Source: Allorhizobium undicola ORS 992 = ATCC 700741 (GTDB lineage: Bacteria > Pseudomonadota > Alphaproteobacteria > Rhizobiales > Rhizobiaceae). Taken from it: a DNA stretch of 64,000 bases. The stretch spans positions 186,001-250,000 of the forward strand of contig NZ_JHXQ01000004.1 of NCBI RefSeq assembly GCF_000621665.1. The letters run 5' to 3'. The position numbers and the translations under genes were made by a program. The notes under the pieces are model-generated. The model was not told the origin of the DNA and searched no databases. It saw nothing but the letters and a program-made list of their open reading frames with translations. This document shows, piece after piece, positions 17,380-26,000 of the stretch (position 1 is the first letter of the stretch; every line of letters begins with the position of its first letter).

Positions 17380-18201
17380 ATGGCGCCAACCCATCGCCGA
17401 CCCGCCGATAACGGCGATTTTCCCTGGTGGCTCGTGGCCATGGGTTCCTGCGCTCTTGGCCTTGCCACGATCATTGTCGTCAATGATCTTTATGCGCAGG
17501 TCTTTGCAACGGTCGCACGCGGCATCGGCATCACGCTCATCGTCACCGTCTGCGCCTTCTCGCTTGCCACGCTGATGGGTTTGCTGGTGGCGCTGGCCGG
17601 GCTTTCGGATTATCTGCTGCTGCGGCAGGCAGCGCGCTTTTATGTGGAACTGCTGCGCGGCATTCCCATTCTGGTGCTGCTTTTCTATATCGCCTTCGTT
17701 GGCGCGCCGGGCTTCGTCTGGCTTTACAACAGCCTCGCACAGCCAATTTTCGCCACCGGCCTGCTTGAGCCGTTGCAAGTGCGGGATGTCTCGTTGATGT
17801 GGCGGGCCATTTTCGCGCTCGCCATCGGTTATTCCTCCTTTCTCGCGGAAATCTTCCGGGCCGGTTTCCAATCGGTGGATCCAGGTCAGATAGAGGCGGC
17901 CAAATCGCTCGGCCTCAAGCGGGGCCAACGGTTTCGCCTTATCATCCTGCCTCAGGCATTCCGCGTTATCCTGCCGCCCTTTTCCAACGATTTCGTGTCC
18001 ATGGTGAAGGACTCCTCCCTCGTCTCGGTGCTGGGCGTGGCCGATGTCAGCCAGGCCGGAAAGATCTATGCCTCCGGTTCCTTCCGCTTTTTCGAAACCT
18101 ATTCCATCGTCGCCTATATCTATCTGGTTCTCACCATCGGGCTTTCGCTTGTGCTGCGCGGCGTCGAACGCAGGCTGAGGCAAAGGCAGGCCTCACGGTG
18201 A
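17380..18201 (+). CDS. Amino-acid ABC transporter permease (HisM type)
   Basis: This 273-residue inner-membrane protein shows the HisMQ pattern: GIGITLIVTVCAFSLATLMGL, ELLRGIPILVLLFYIAF, and the EAA loop EAAKSLGLKRGQRFRLIILP that docks the ATPase. About five or six membrane helices are visible. It pairs with the binding protein just upstream. The expected third gene, an ATPase, is absent; instead the next gene converges from the other strand. Confidence 0.93.
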   Translation: MAPTHRRPADNGDFPWWLVAMGSCALGLATIIVVNDLYAQVFATVARGIGITLIVTVCAFSLATLMGLLVALAGLSDYLLLRQAARFYVELLRGIPILVLLFYIAFVGAPGFVWLYNSLAQPIFATGLLEPLQVRDVSLMWRAIFALAIGYSSFLAEIFRAGFQSVDPGQIEAAKSLGLKRGQRFRLIILPQAFRVILPPFSNDFVSMVKDSSLVSVLGVADVSQAGKIYASGSFRFFETYSIVAYIYLVLTIGLSLVLRGVERRLRQRQASR

Positions 18202-18217
18202 GCATTTTTCTCCCGTA

Positions 18218-19234
18218 TCAACGAACGGGGTCAATCTCGGAAAAGCGCCTGTAGCTTTCGCCGAGACCCGGCTTCATCGCCTCGAAAACGGGAAGAACGG
18301 CCTCAAACGCTTGTTCTATGGTGGGAATACGCGCAAGAGCCGCAACATATTCGACAATTTCGTGCGGAAAGCGATCGGGCTCGCCCTGGACAGGTGCCGC
18401 AAAGCCTTTCAGATACCCCAGACATGTCCGATCGAGCACCTGCCGCCGTGCCTCTTGTTTGGCTGGCAGGCCAGACCAGCGGGTAAAACAGTAGATATCG
18501 GCAAACAGCAGAAGAGAGATCACCTCGGGAGGCACAGCCTCCAGGCCAATCTGGGACAGGATCGAAACGTTCGAGCCTTCCACGGCCTCATCTGTAGACC
18601 ATTGCGCGACATCGTACATGTAAAGCCATGCCGGATTATGGACGATCTTGCCACAGGTCAGCACCGCAATGACGAAGGCCCAGTCGGCATAGAGGCCACG
18701 GGTCGGATGATGGCGGTGAAAATGCCGGATGATCTCCCGGAAAACGGCGGTTCTGTAGCAACTATAGTAGAGGGCGTTGGTCCCGCCCGTCTTCTGCCCG
18801 TAATCGCTGAGCCGCTCACCCGCCGTTTCGGCCATGAATGAAGGGCAGATGCGCTTGAGCGCGCCGCCAAAATCCGCCCAATGAATTGTTTGCGGGCGAA
18901 GCGCCACCACATCGACAGAAAGATCTTCCAGCGCCACCGACATCTCACCATCCATGGCAAACAGCGCATCGTCATCACCCATTGGGAAAAGATAGGGTGT
19001 CGCAACAGCATCAAGGCCATGGACGAGATTGTCTATTCCTGTCCGTGCTTGCGATTCAAGCCTCAAGAGCCGGGGGCCAAGTCCATCAAGCCATTGCTTT
19101 TTGGCTGGATCACCGGAATTGTCGGAAACAATGACAATCGCATCGCTTTTTTCCGCAAAGGTCAGGGCCGTTTCGATGGCAAAGCGCGACGCCTCAAGGC
19201 AACGCCGGCTTGGCATGACGATCGAAAGCTGCAT
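18218..19234 (-). CDS. Glycosyltransferase family 2-like protein
   Basis: This 338-residue protein begins MQLSIVMPSRRCLEASR with the beta-strand/loop of a GT-A fold and has an acidic DxD-like motif in YLFPMGDDDALFA near residue 85. The central part, YGQKTGGTNALYYSCYR, and the rest are not specific. The start at 19234 has GGGAG five bases upstream. It is divergent from the SPINDLY-like glycosyltransferase gene, and the two may share a regulatory region and a glycan pathway. Donor and acceptor are unknown. Confidence 0.72.
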   Translation of the reverse strand: MQLSIVMPSRRCLEASRFAIETALTFAEKSDAIVIVSDNSGDPAKKQWLDGLGPRLLRLESQARTGIDNLVHGLDAVATPYLFPMGDDDALFAMDGEMSVALEDLSVDVVALRPQTIHWADFGGALKRICPSFMAETAGERLSDYGQKTGGTNALYYSCYRTAVFREIIRHFHRHHPTRGLYADWAFVIAVLTCGKIVHNPAWLYMYDVAQWSTDEAVEGSNVSILSQIGLEAVPPEVISLLLFADIYCFTRWSGLPAKQEARRQVLDRTCLGYLKGFAAPVQGEPDRFPHEIVEYVAALARIPTIEQAFEAVLPVFEAMKPGLGESYRRFSEIDPVR

Positions 19235-19417
19235 GTCTGCTCCCTTGTTGCGATACCGATCAGAAGAAGGCGAAAGCCCGCGCATGAAATTGCGACTGCT
19301 GTAGCGGGATTGGTTTGCGCGACGCTGACCCTGCAAAATGAAAAGGGGAAAGCCCGGAGCAAAGCAGGCGCGCTAACAGGGGTCCTCAAACCAGAGAACG
19401 ACGGATCACCAATAGCC

Positions 19418-21031
19418 ATGGAAACGGCGCTTGCAGCCTATCAGACGGGAAATTTTGCGCTGGCCTATCAAGAGCTGTCGCGCATCGTGGCCGATGCATA
19501 TCCCGTTCAGCCCCAGCATCTGCTGATGCTTGCCCAATCTGCCGCGAAAATGGGAAAGCTTTCGCAAGCCGGCAATCTCTATCTGCGCGCCGCGACGCTG
19601 CTGCCAGAGAAATCCGCCGCCCTGAGGAAGATCGCCGCCGAGATGAAGCGGCAAATCATCGAGGCGGACACCCCCAAAGCGCTATCGCGCATGGAGACTT
19701 GTCGAAAAATGCTGCGGAGCGGTCAGGAAACCCCGGCGATGCTTCGGGAGTATTTCCACGATCTGCGACGCTATATGGCCATCGACGAGCAAAGAATCAT
19801 GACGCAACTCCTCCTCGATCGGTTGCGGGCGGGAGATGAGGCCTTGCTTGCACTGGAACCGCCCGAGCATTTTCTGGCCTGGTGCGAAGATGATGTGCTT
19901 CTCGACCGCAGGGTCCGTCTTCTTGCCGGCGGCGGGGGACAGGACGTGGTGGCTCCACAGGCAGCAGGAACGGGCCAACCGCTGAAGATTGGCTGGCTTG
20001 GCCATCGCGAGGAACAATATGACGGCAGCCGCTTGCTGCTCCAGTCTCTCGCCGCTTCTCCCTTCACCGAGGCCGCCGAAATCTGGTTCATCGACACCGG
20101 CGACGGAGAGCCGCCCGAGGGCGTCCACTCCTTGCTGATTGCCGGTCTGGACGACGATCAGGCGCGGGCAGCGCTCGCCGCCAAAGGGTTTGATGCGATT
20201 ATCGATACCGGCGGCCCGGCCGCATGGCGACCGCAACTTCTCACCCGGCGCATAAGCCCGCTGCATCTGGCGCTTGCCGGCTATCCCGGCCCCCGCGAAG
20301 GACAGATTTGCGACGGCTTCATCCCGGACACCCATCTGGCTGGACCGGCAGGCAAAGGCCTTTGCGGCCTGCCGCAACTGCCGCCGTTCTCCTGCTTTAC
20401 CGCAGCTCCCCCGGTGCCCGCCAGCGCCGCGACTAGCCGGGAAAGTCTTGGCCTGCCCGCCGACGCCGTGGTTATCGCAGCACTCCATCCGCCCGCGCAT
20501 ATCGGACCGAAGACCGCCGATCTCTGGGCGGAAATCCTGACGGCCGCTCCAAACACAGTCTTATGGCTCGGACTGCCGGATGCCTTGGCCAAGGCCAATG
20601 CGAAACGCTGGTTCGGCAGCCTCGATCTCCCGGAGGATCGGTTGATCGTCTCCCCCGCGCCCGCCGACACCGAAATCCCGGACTGGCTTTCACAGGCCGA
20701 TCTGGCACTCGATACCGTGCCGTTCAACGGGCTGGGACAGACGAAGGCGGCGCTTTGGGCGCATCGGCCGGTGGTGACGATGCGCGGCAGGCTTGCTGGC
20801 GGACGGACAAGCGCCAGCCTGCTGGCCGCCGCAGGGCTGGACGATCTTGTCGCCACCGGCCCGGAAGATTACGTGCAGAAGGCAGTGGCGCTCGCCCAGC
20901 ATCCTGGTCTTCGCCAGCAATGGACCGGCAGGATCGCGGAAAGCCTATCGGCAAGCCGTATTTTCGATATATCCGCTTTTGCCGCCGACCTCACGGCCCT
21001 GCTGACCAAAGGCCGGGCAGTCAAGACATAA
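19418..21031 (+). CDS. TPR protein with SPINDLY/OGT-like (GT41) glycosyltransferase domain
   Basis: This protein has about 537 residues. The N-terminal part has TPR-like helices (METALAAYQTGNFALAYQEL, QHLLMLAQSAAKMGKLSQAG). The C-terminal half has GT41 hallmarks: DLALDTVPFNGLGQTKAALW, HRPVVTMRGRLAGGRTSASL and LLAAAGLDDLVATGPEDYV, which match the UDP-GlcNAc-site helices of O-GlcNAc transferases. Family members transfer GlcNAc or another sugar to proteins. The ATG at 19418 has only a weak ribosome binding site; the frame remains open upstream, so the start is uncertain. It is divergent from the GT2 gene. Confidence 0.78.
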   Translation: METALAAYQTGNFALAYQELSRIVADAYPVQPQHLLMLAQSAAKMGKLSQAGNLYLRAATLLPEKSAALRKIAAEMKRQIIEADTPKALSRMETCRKMLRSGQETPAMLREYFHDLRRYMAIDEQRIMTQLLLDRLRAGDEALLALEPPEHFLAWCEDDVLLDRRVRLLAGGGGQDVVAPQAAGTGQPLKIGWLGHREEQYDGSRLLLQSLAASPFTEAAEIWFIDTGDGEPPEGVHSLLIAGLDDDQARAALAAKGFDAIIDTGGPAAWRPQLLTRRISPLHLALAGYPGPREGQICDGFIPDTHLAGPAGKGLCGLPQLPPFSCFTAAPPVPASAATSRESLGLPADAVVIAALHPPAHIGPKTADLWAEILTAAPNTVLWLGLPDALAKANAKRWFGSLDLPEDRLIVSPAPADTEIPDWLSQADLALDTVPFNGLGQTKAALWAHRPVVTMRGRLAGGRTSASLLAAAGLDDLVATGPEDYVQKAVALAQHPGLRQQWTGRIAESLSASRIFDISAFAADLTALLTKGRAVKT

Positions 21032-21331
21032 GAAAAGACGTGCCATCATTTCTATGGCCGAAGCCTGCCCGCTGGATTGCCGAAGGCGGTGAAAACTGGT
21101 AGAGCAGCGCCATGGGATCGAAATTCGGATGTCTCACGCCGTATATCTGTGTGCTGCAAGACCACAAGCGTCTTCCGGCCCGCTTTTTCGCGCGCGTGCA
21201 TGGCGCACTCAACGATTACGTTGCCGCCTGAGCCGAGCCTCGCAAGACTGTATCCCGACTTCCGCCCGAATTTCATGATGGCTTTGTGGTCGGGATGATC
21301 CATACCCCTTGAACCCGACGGATGAAGAGCC
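21032..21331. other. Upstream region of leuC, no feature recognised
   Basis: Three hundred bases without an accepted gene. I looked for a leucine-codon leader peptide with an attenuator and found none. Short frames on either strand lack ribosome binding sites and family resemblance. The leuC promoter should lie here. Confidence 0.4.
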
Positions 21332-22741
21332 ATGAGCGCACCCCGCACCCTGTACGACAAGATTTTCGATGACCATCTGGTCGATCGCCAGGAAGACGGC
21401 ACCTGTCTTCTCTATATCGATCGTCATCTCGTTCACGAGGTAACGAGCCCGCAGGCCTTCGAAGGGCTGCGCATGGCAGGCCGCAAGGTTCGCGCACCGG
21501 AGCGCACGCTGGCCGTGGTTGACCACAACGTCCCCACCTCGCCGGATCGCCATCAGGGCATCAAGAACGAGGAAAGCCGCATCCAGGTCGAGGCGCTGGC
21601 CCGCAACGCCGCCGATTTCGGCGTGGAATATTACTCCGAAAAGGACAAGCGCCAGGGCATCGTTCATATTGTCGGTCCCGAACAGGGCTTTACCCTGCCG
21701 GGCATGACCATTGTCTGCGGCGACAGCCACACCTCCACCCATGGCGCCTTCGGCGCGCTGGCCCACGGCATTGGCACCTCCGAAGTGGAGCATGTTCTGG
21801 CCACCCAGACGCTGATCCAGAAGAAGGCCAAGAACATGCTGGTGCGCGTGGATGGTCAGTTGCCGGAAGGCGTGACCGCCAAGGACATCATTCTCGCCAT
21901 CATCGGCGAAATCGGCACGGCTGGCGGCACCGGCCACGTCATCGAATTTGCCGGTGAAGCCATCCGTTCGCTGTCCATGGAAGGCCGCATGACGGTCTGC
22001 AACATGACCATCGAGGGCGGCGCCCGCGCTGGCCTGATCGCGCCGGACGAAAAGACCTTCGAATATATCCGCAACAAGCCGCGCGCGCCGAAGGGCGAGG
22101 CCTGGGATCGTGCCGTTTCCTACTGGCAGTCGCTGTTTTCCGATGAAGGCGCGCATTTCGACCGCACCGTGGTGCTGGATGCCGCCGCCCTGCCGCCGAT
22201 CGTTTCCTGGGGCTCTTCGCCGGAAGACGTGATTTCGGTTCAGGGCGTGGTGCCGAATCCCGACGATATCGAAGATGAAACCAAGCGCGTCTCCAAGTGG
22301 CGGGCTCTCGACTATATGGGCCTGACTCCGGGAACGAAGATCACCGACATCACCATCGATCGCGTCTTCATCGGTTCCTGCACCAATGGCCGCATCGAAG
22401 ACCTGCGAGCCGCCGCCGCCGTCATCAAGGACCGCAAGGTCGCTTCCACGGTTTCGGCCATGGTGGTTCCGGGCTCCGGTCTCGTCAAGGAACAGGCGGA
22501 AGCCGAAGGCCTGGACAAGATCTTCAAGGAAGCGGGTTTCGAATGGCGCGAGCCGGGCTGCTCGATGTGCCTTGCCATGAACGACGACCGCCTGAAGCCC
22601 GGTGAACGGTGCGCCTCGACCTCGAACCGCAACTTCGAAGGCCGTCAGGGCTATAAGGGCCGCACGCATCTCGTATCGCCCGCCATGGCCGCCGCTGCCG
22701 CCATTGCCGGTCACTTCGTGGACATCCGCGACTGGAAGTGA
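21332..22741 (+). CDS. leuC: 3-isopropylmalate dehydratase large subunit
   Basis: This 469-residue enzyme isomerises 2- to 3-isopropylmalate in leucine synthesis together with LeuD, which is not in this window. Seen are [17 protein letters not shown], the conserved [30 protein letters not shown], and the cluster cysteines in [13 protein letters not shown] and [11 protein letters not shown]. The length equals the family standard. GATGAAGAG precedes the start. Confidence 0.97.
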   Translation: MSAPRTLYDKIFDDHLVDRQEDGTCLLYIDRHLVHEVTSPQAFEGLRMAGRKVRAPERTLAVVDHNVPTSPDRHQGIKNEESRIQVEALARNAADFGVEYYSEKDKRQGIVHIVGPEQGFTLPGMTIVCGDSHTSTHGAFGALAHGIGTSEVEHVLATQTLIQKKAKNMLVRVDGQLPEGVTAKDIILAIIGEIGTAGGTGHVIEFAGEAIRSLSMEGRMTVCNMTIEGGARAGLIAPDEKTFEYIRNKPRAPKGEAWDRAVSYWQSLFSDEGAHFDRTVVLDAAALPPIVSWGSSPEDVISVQGVVPNPDDIEDETKRVSKWRALDYMGLTPGTKITDITIDRVFIGSCTNGRIEDLRAAAAVIKDRKVASTVSAMVVPGSGLVKEQAEAEGLDKIFKEAGFEWREPGCSMCLAMNDDRLKPGERCASTSNRNFEGRQGYKGRTHLVSPAMAAAAAIAGHFVDIRDWK

Positions 22742-22776
22742 CCCTTGCGCCATGGCGCATGTGGTTTTCTTTTTCC

Positions 22777-22810
22777 GTTTCGCCGATCTTTCCATGGAGA
22801 TCGGCGAAAC
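22777..22810. terminator. Strong hairpin after leuC
   Basis: A perfect 13-bp stem (22777-22789 with 22798-22810) surrounds an 8-base loop TTCCATGG. No U-tract follows, so it may stabilise the 3' end or help stop transcription rather than act as a classical terminator. Confidence 0.55.
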
Positions 22811-22838
22811 CGGACATGCTGAATGATTCACGTGAAAT

Positions 22839-22957
22839 TAGAGCATGTCGCGCAAAAGTGTGCAGCAGTTTTAAAGTGTTACAGCGTCCTTCGTGCGCTT
22901 GATAAAGCGCACGGCGCTGTAAAGCACGTTGAGGCTGATAAGTCGCAACGTGCTTTA
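22839..22957. repeat. Palindromic intergenic repeat, family B copy 1
   Basis: This element of about 119 bp runs from TAGAGCATGTCGCGCAAAAG to GCAACGTGCTTTA. It has nested perfect stems: GTGCGCTT/AAGCGCAC, and AAAGCACGTTG with CAACGTGCTTT near its right end. Read on the minus strand, its terminal TAA is the stop codon of the aldo/keto reductase gene. Its right part, GAGGCTGATAAGTCGCAACG, is the uninterrupted version of the site disrupted at 56534. Confidence 0.85.
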
Positions 22958-23785
22958 AAAGCTTGCCGTCATCGGATCCGGGCCGATGCGCGCGCTGCCG
23001 TTGTCTAGTGCCGCAAGTTCGGCCAGATCATGTTCAGTGAGACGGAAATCGAATACGTTGACGTTCTCGACAATGCGCGAAGGCGTCACGGATTTCGGGA
23101 TCACCACCAGTCCATTGTCGATGTGCCAGCGGATAATCACCTGCGCAGGCGTCTTTCCATGGCGTCGGGCAATGCCTGCAATCGTCGCATTATCCAGAAT
23201 TTTTCCCTGCCCCAGCGGGCTCCAGGATTGGGTGACAATCCTGTGCCTCTCATGAAAGGCGCGGGCTTCGCGCTGCTGAAAGTCGGGATGCAGCTCTATC
23301 TGGTTGATGACGGGCACGACGCCGGTTTCATCGATCAACTTCTGGAGATGCTCGGGATAGAAGTTGGACACGCCGATCGAGCGCACCCGGCCCTCCTCCC
23401 GCAGCCGGATGAAGGCTTTCCATGTCTCGACAAACAGGCCCCGATGCGGCGATGGCCAGTGAATGAGGTAGAGATCGACATAATCCGTCCCCAGCCGCGT
23501 CAGGCTTTTTTCGAAGGCTCTGAGCGTCTTGTCGAAGCCCTGCTCGTCATTCCAGAGCTTGGTGGTCAGGAAGATGTCCTTCCGGTCGAGACCCGAGGTG
23601 GCAATACCCTTGCCCACGCCCTCTTCGTTTTCATAGACCGCCGCCGTATCCACATGTCGGTAGCCGGCTTCCAATGCCGCCTTGACCGCCGGGGCGGCGC
23701 CATCATTCGGCGTTTGCCAGACACCAAGACCGATCTGGGGAATGGAATGGCCATCGTGAAAGGAAATCTGGGATTGCTGTGTCAC
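22955..23785 (-). CDS. Aldo/keto reductase (AKR5-like, 2,5-diketogluconate reductase type)
   Basis: This 276-residue NADPH-dependent reductase has the AKR tetrad: Asp in HVDTAAVYENEEGVGKG, Tyr in the same segment, Lys in FLTTKLWNDEQG, His in LYLIHWPSPHRG. The cofactor-binding IPKSVTPSRIVEN is near the C-terminus. The GTG start at 23785 gives the family-like VTQQSQISFHDGHSIPQIGLG and has GGAG eight bases upstream. The stop codon lies in the end of a palindromic repeat. The substrate is not predictable. Confidence 0.92.
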   Translation of the reverse strand: MTQQSQISFHDGHSIPQIGLGVWQTPNDGAAPAVKAALEAGYRHVDTAAVYENEEGVGKGIATSGLDRKDIFLTTKLWNDEQGFDKTLRAFEKSLTRLGTDYVDLYLIHWPSPHRGLFVETWKAFIRLREEGRVRSIGVSNFYPEHLQKLIDETGVVPVINQIELHPDFQQREARAFHERHRIVTQSWSPLGQGKILDNATIAGIARRHGKTPAQVIIRWHIDNGLVVIPKSVTPSRIVENVNVFDFRLTEHDLAELAALDNGSARIGPDPMTASF

Positions 23786-23933
23786 GGGAAATCTCCGTTC
23801 TGTATGCGGAAGACAAAAGATGAAGGCGTCTCGCATTCCTCAAAAGCGTGAGAATTCAAGCGAGAGACGTCAATCCGGAAACAGATAGGCCGAAACCGCC
23901 GTGAAAAAAGGTTGGCGGCGGTATTTCGTAGCT

Positions 23934-24455
23934 TCACACGATCAGAACGGTGTCTGGTCCGATAAACGGCAGCAACCGGCGCATATCGCGGGCAGATAGC
24001 GCCACACAGCCTTCCGTGGGCAGAAAACCGGGCCGTGCCAGATGGAAGAAGATTGCCGACCCGCAGCCCCGCTTGCGCTGACGCATGTTCCAGTCCATCA
24101 CGATGCAGACATCATAGAGGCGATCGTCCCGCCACAAGCGCTCGTGGCTGACGGGAAGCGGCAGGCGGCTCAGCCGGTTATAAGCGGGATGGGCCGGGGC
24201 GTCACACCACACCATGCGCCTGGTCAGCCGCGCAAGCGTCAGGGCGGCCGGGGGCCTTGCGCCGCGATAAAAGCCGTGAACCAGCCTGTGCCTGCCGCGC
24301 GGCGTGGCGCCATCGCCCTCCCGTTTGAAGGCGGATATGCCGCCGCGGCCCAGCGCTGCCGGGAAGGTGATGGACCCTGCCTGCAACAACCCCTGCATGG
24401 GATTTGCAGGCCGCCTTTGCAGCCTCAACAGTTTGACACCGCAGTTTTTTGCCAT
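23934..24455 (-). CDS. L,D-transpeptidase (YkuD)-like protein
   Basis: This protein of about 173 residues has the YkuD core with the catalytic Cys in FHLARPGFLPTEGCVALS and the preceding GRHRLVHGFYRGARPP segment. Other members (ErfK/YbiS) cross-link peptidoglycan or attach lipoproteins. It has no clear signal peptide from this start. A second ATG at 24473 would add six residues; neither has a strong ribosome binding site. The His-to-Cys spacing is shorter than the classical HX14-17SHGC form, as in a YkuD subgroup common in Rhizobiales. It is divergent from cenR. Confidence 0.78.
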   Translation of the reverse strand: MAKNCGVKLLRLQRRPANPMQGLLQAGSITFPAALGRGGISAFKREGDGATPRGRHRLVHGFYRGARPPAALTLARLTRRMVWCDAPAHPAYNRLSRLPLPVSHERLWRDDRLYDVCIVMDWNMRQRKRGCGSAIFFHLARPGFLPTEGCVALSARDMRRLLPFIGPDTVLIV

Positions 24456-24573
24456 CTTCACGGATTTTTGCATAGTCTGTGACTTCTCTTGTCTTCCAGG
24501 CTCATTACGTAACACAATACGCACAAGGACAAGGCCTATCCGCCTTTCCATTCGACAATGGAGACAGATTTCA

Positions 24574-25257
24574 ATGGCAGCCCGGACGATCCTTCTGGTG
24601 GATGACGATGACGATCTTCGCGAGACGCTGGTGGAGCAGCTTTCTCTCTACGAAGAATTTGCCATTCAGCAGGAGTCCAACGCAACGCGGGGCGTGCAGG
24701 CAGCCCGCGCCAACCAGATCGATCTGATGATCATGGATGTGGGCCTGCCTGACATGGACGGGCGCGAGGCGGTGAAACTTTTGCGCAAGGGCGGTTTCAA
24801 GGCTCCGATCATCATGCTCACCGGCCACGATACGGATTCCGATACGATCCTCGGCCTTGAAGCGGGCGCGAATGACTATGTCACCAAGCCATTCCGCTTT
24901 GCCGTGCTTCTGGCGCGTATTCGCGCCCAGCTTCGTCAGCATGAGCAGAGCGAAGATGCGACATTCACGGTTGGCCCCTACCTGTTCAAGCCCAGCCAGA
25001 AACTGCTGACCACCGAAGATGGCAAGAAAATCCGCCTGACGGAAAAGGAAGCGGCCATCATTCGCTACCTCTACCGCGCCGGGCAGAAGGTCGTGACCCG
25101 CGATGTTCTGCTGGAAGAAGTCTGGGGATATAATTCCGGTGTCACCACCCACACGCTGGAAACCCATGTCTACCGGCTTCGTCAGAAGATAGAGAAAGAT
25201 CCGTCCAATGCCGAAATTCTGGTGACGGAAAATGGTGGCTACAAGATCGTGCCCTGA
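24574..25257 (+). CDS. cenR: OmpR/PhoB-type response regulator, CenR/OtpR-like
   Basis: This 227-residue protein has a receiver domain (residues 4-118) with ILLVDDDDDLRET, phospho-acceptor Asp in LMIMDVGLPDMDG and Lys in NDYVTKPFR, and a winged-helix effector domain (about 125-227, VTTHTLETHVYRLRQKIEKD). It closely matches what I recall of CenR of Caulobacter, called OtpR in Brucella, an essential envelope regulator. GGAG lies ten bases upstream. The downstream gene is the cyclic-nucleotide-binding protein; in Brucella melitensis this pair is reported to be co-transcribed. No kinase gene is adjacent. Confidence 0.88.
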   Translation: MAARTILLVDDDDDLRETLVEQLSLYEEFAIQQESNATRGVQAARANQIDLMIMDVGLPDMDGREAVKLLRKGGFKAPIIMLTGHDTDSDTILGLEAGANDYVTKPFRFAVLLARIRAQLRQHEQSEDATFTVGPYLFKPSQKLLTTEDGKKIRLTEKEAAIIRYLYRAGQKVVTRDVLLEEVWGYNSGVTTHTLETHVYRLRQKIEKDPSNAEILVTENGGYKIVP

Positions 25258-25309
25258 TAGGATCACGATCGCAGCATCGCCGGTCGGCGAATTGCCTTGA
25301 GGTGAAAAC

Positions 25310-25786
25310 ATGGCGCTGAACGACGATATGCACATTCTGGCGGCCCTGCCCCTGTTTCAGGGGCTGGAGCCGGATCAGCTCCGGCTGATAGCCTTTGGAT
25401 CGGAGCATCGCCCCATTTCGGCCGGGCATCTGCTGTTTCGGGAACGCTCGCCCGCCGAATGCGCCTATGTGGTCATCAAAGGCCGCTTTGAACTCTCCAA
25501 TGCCGGGCGGGACGGAAAGCCGCAGGTCAGCGGCGTGGCGCAGCCGGGCACGATGCTTTCGGAACTTGCACTTGCCACCATGGTCGAGCGAAAATACACC
25601 GCCGTCGCCCTGGAAGAATCCGAGGTCATCCGCATCCCACGCCCCCTCTTTCACCGCCTGCTGGAGGAATATCCTCAGCTGGCACGCGTCATGCAGGAAC
25701 GTATCCGGCGAAATCTCCTGGCGCTTGCCGAGGGAGCCAGGGCTTTGGGCGCCAAGTTCGAAGACGATAAAATTCGCCCGGAATGA
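25310..25786 (+). CDS. Stand-alone cyclic-nucleotide-binding domain protein
   Basis: This 158-residue protein consists of one cNMP-binding domain (residues about 10-130): LPLFQGLEPDQLRLIA, then the phosphate-binding cassette region PGTMLSELALATMVERKYTAVA, then a C-terminal helix. It has no helix-turn-helix, so it is not a Crp-type DNA binder; annotations often call it a cAMP-dependent protein kinase regulatory subunit homolog. GAGG is well placed before the ATG. It is 52 bases downstream of cenR and probably co-transcribed. Confidence 0.88.
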   Translation: MALNDDMHILAALPLFQGLEPDQLRLIAFGSEHRPISAGHLLFRERSPAECAYVVIKGRFELSNAGRDGKPQVSGVAQPGTMLSELALATMVERKYTAVALEESEVIRIPRPLFHRLLEEYPQLARVMQERIRRNLLALAEGARALGAKFEDDKIRPE

Positions 25787-26000
25787 AGCGACGCCGGCAA
25801 GATCGGCCTCCGAAAAGGACGCTGCAACACTTTGATTTGCACTGGGTGTGTAGAGATTCGCCCTTGAGCGGGGGCTGCAAACGGCAGTTTACTGCGCTTA
25901 CCTAGGCTCATGTACATTAAGTACACTCCGCTCCGGTTCTCGCAAATCACCTTTTTCGCCTCTCCCAACGTCGAATCCACACACCCGAGAGCATATCCGA

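Noticed and set aside
21077-21298. Possible leader peptide or small gene before leuC
   Set aside because: No cluster of leucine codons, no attenuator hairpin with U-run, no ribosome binding site.
21209-22831. 540-codon minus-strand frame opposite leuC
   Set aside because: Same antisense codon-bias effect; the translation is low-complexity in Gly, His and Arg and resembles no protein family.
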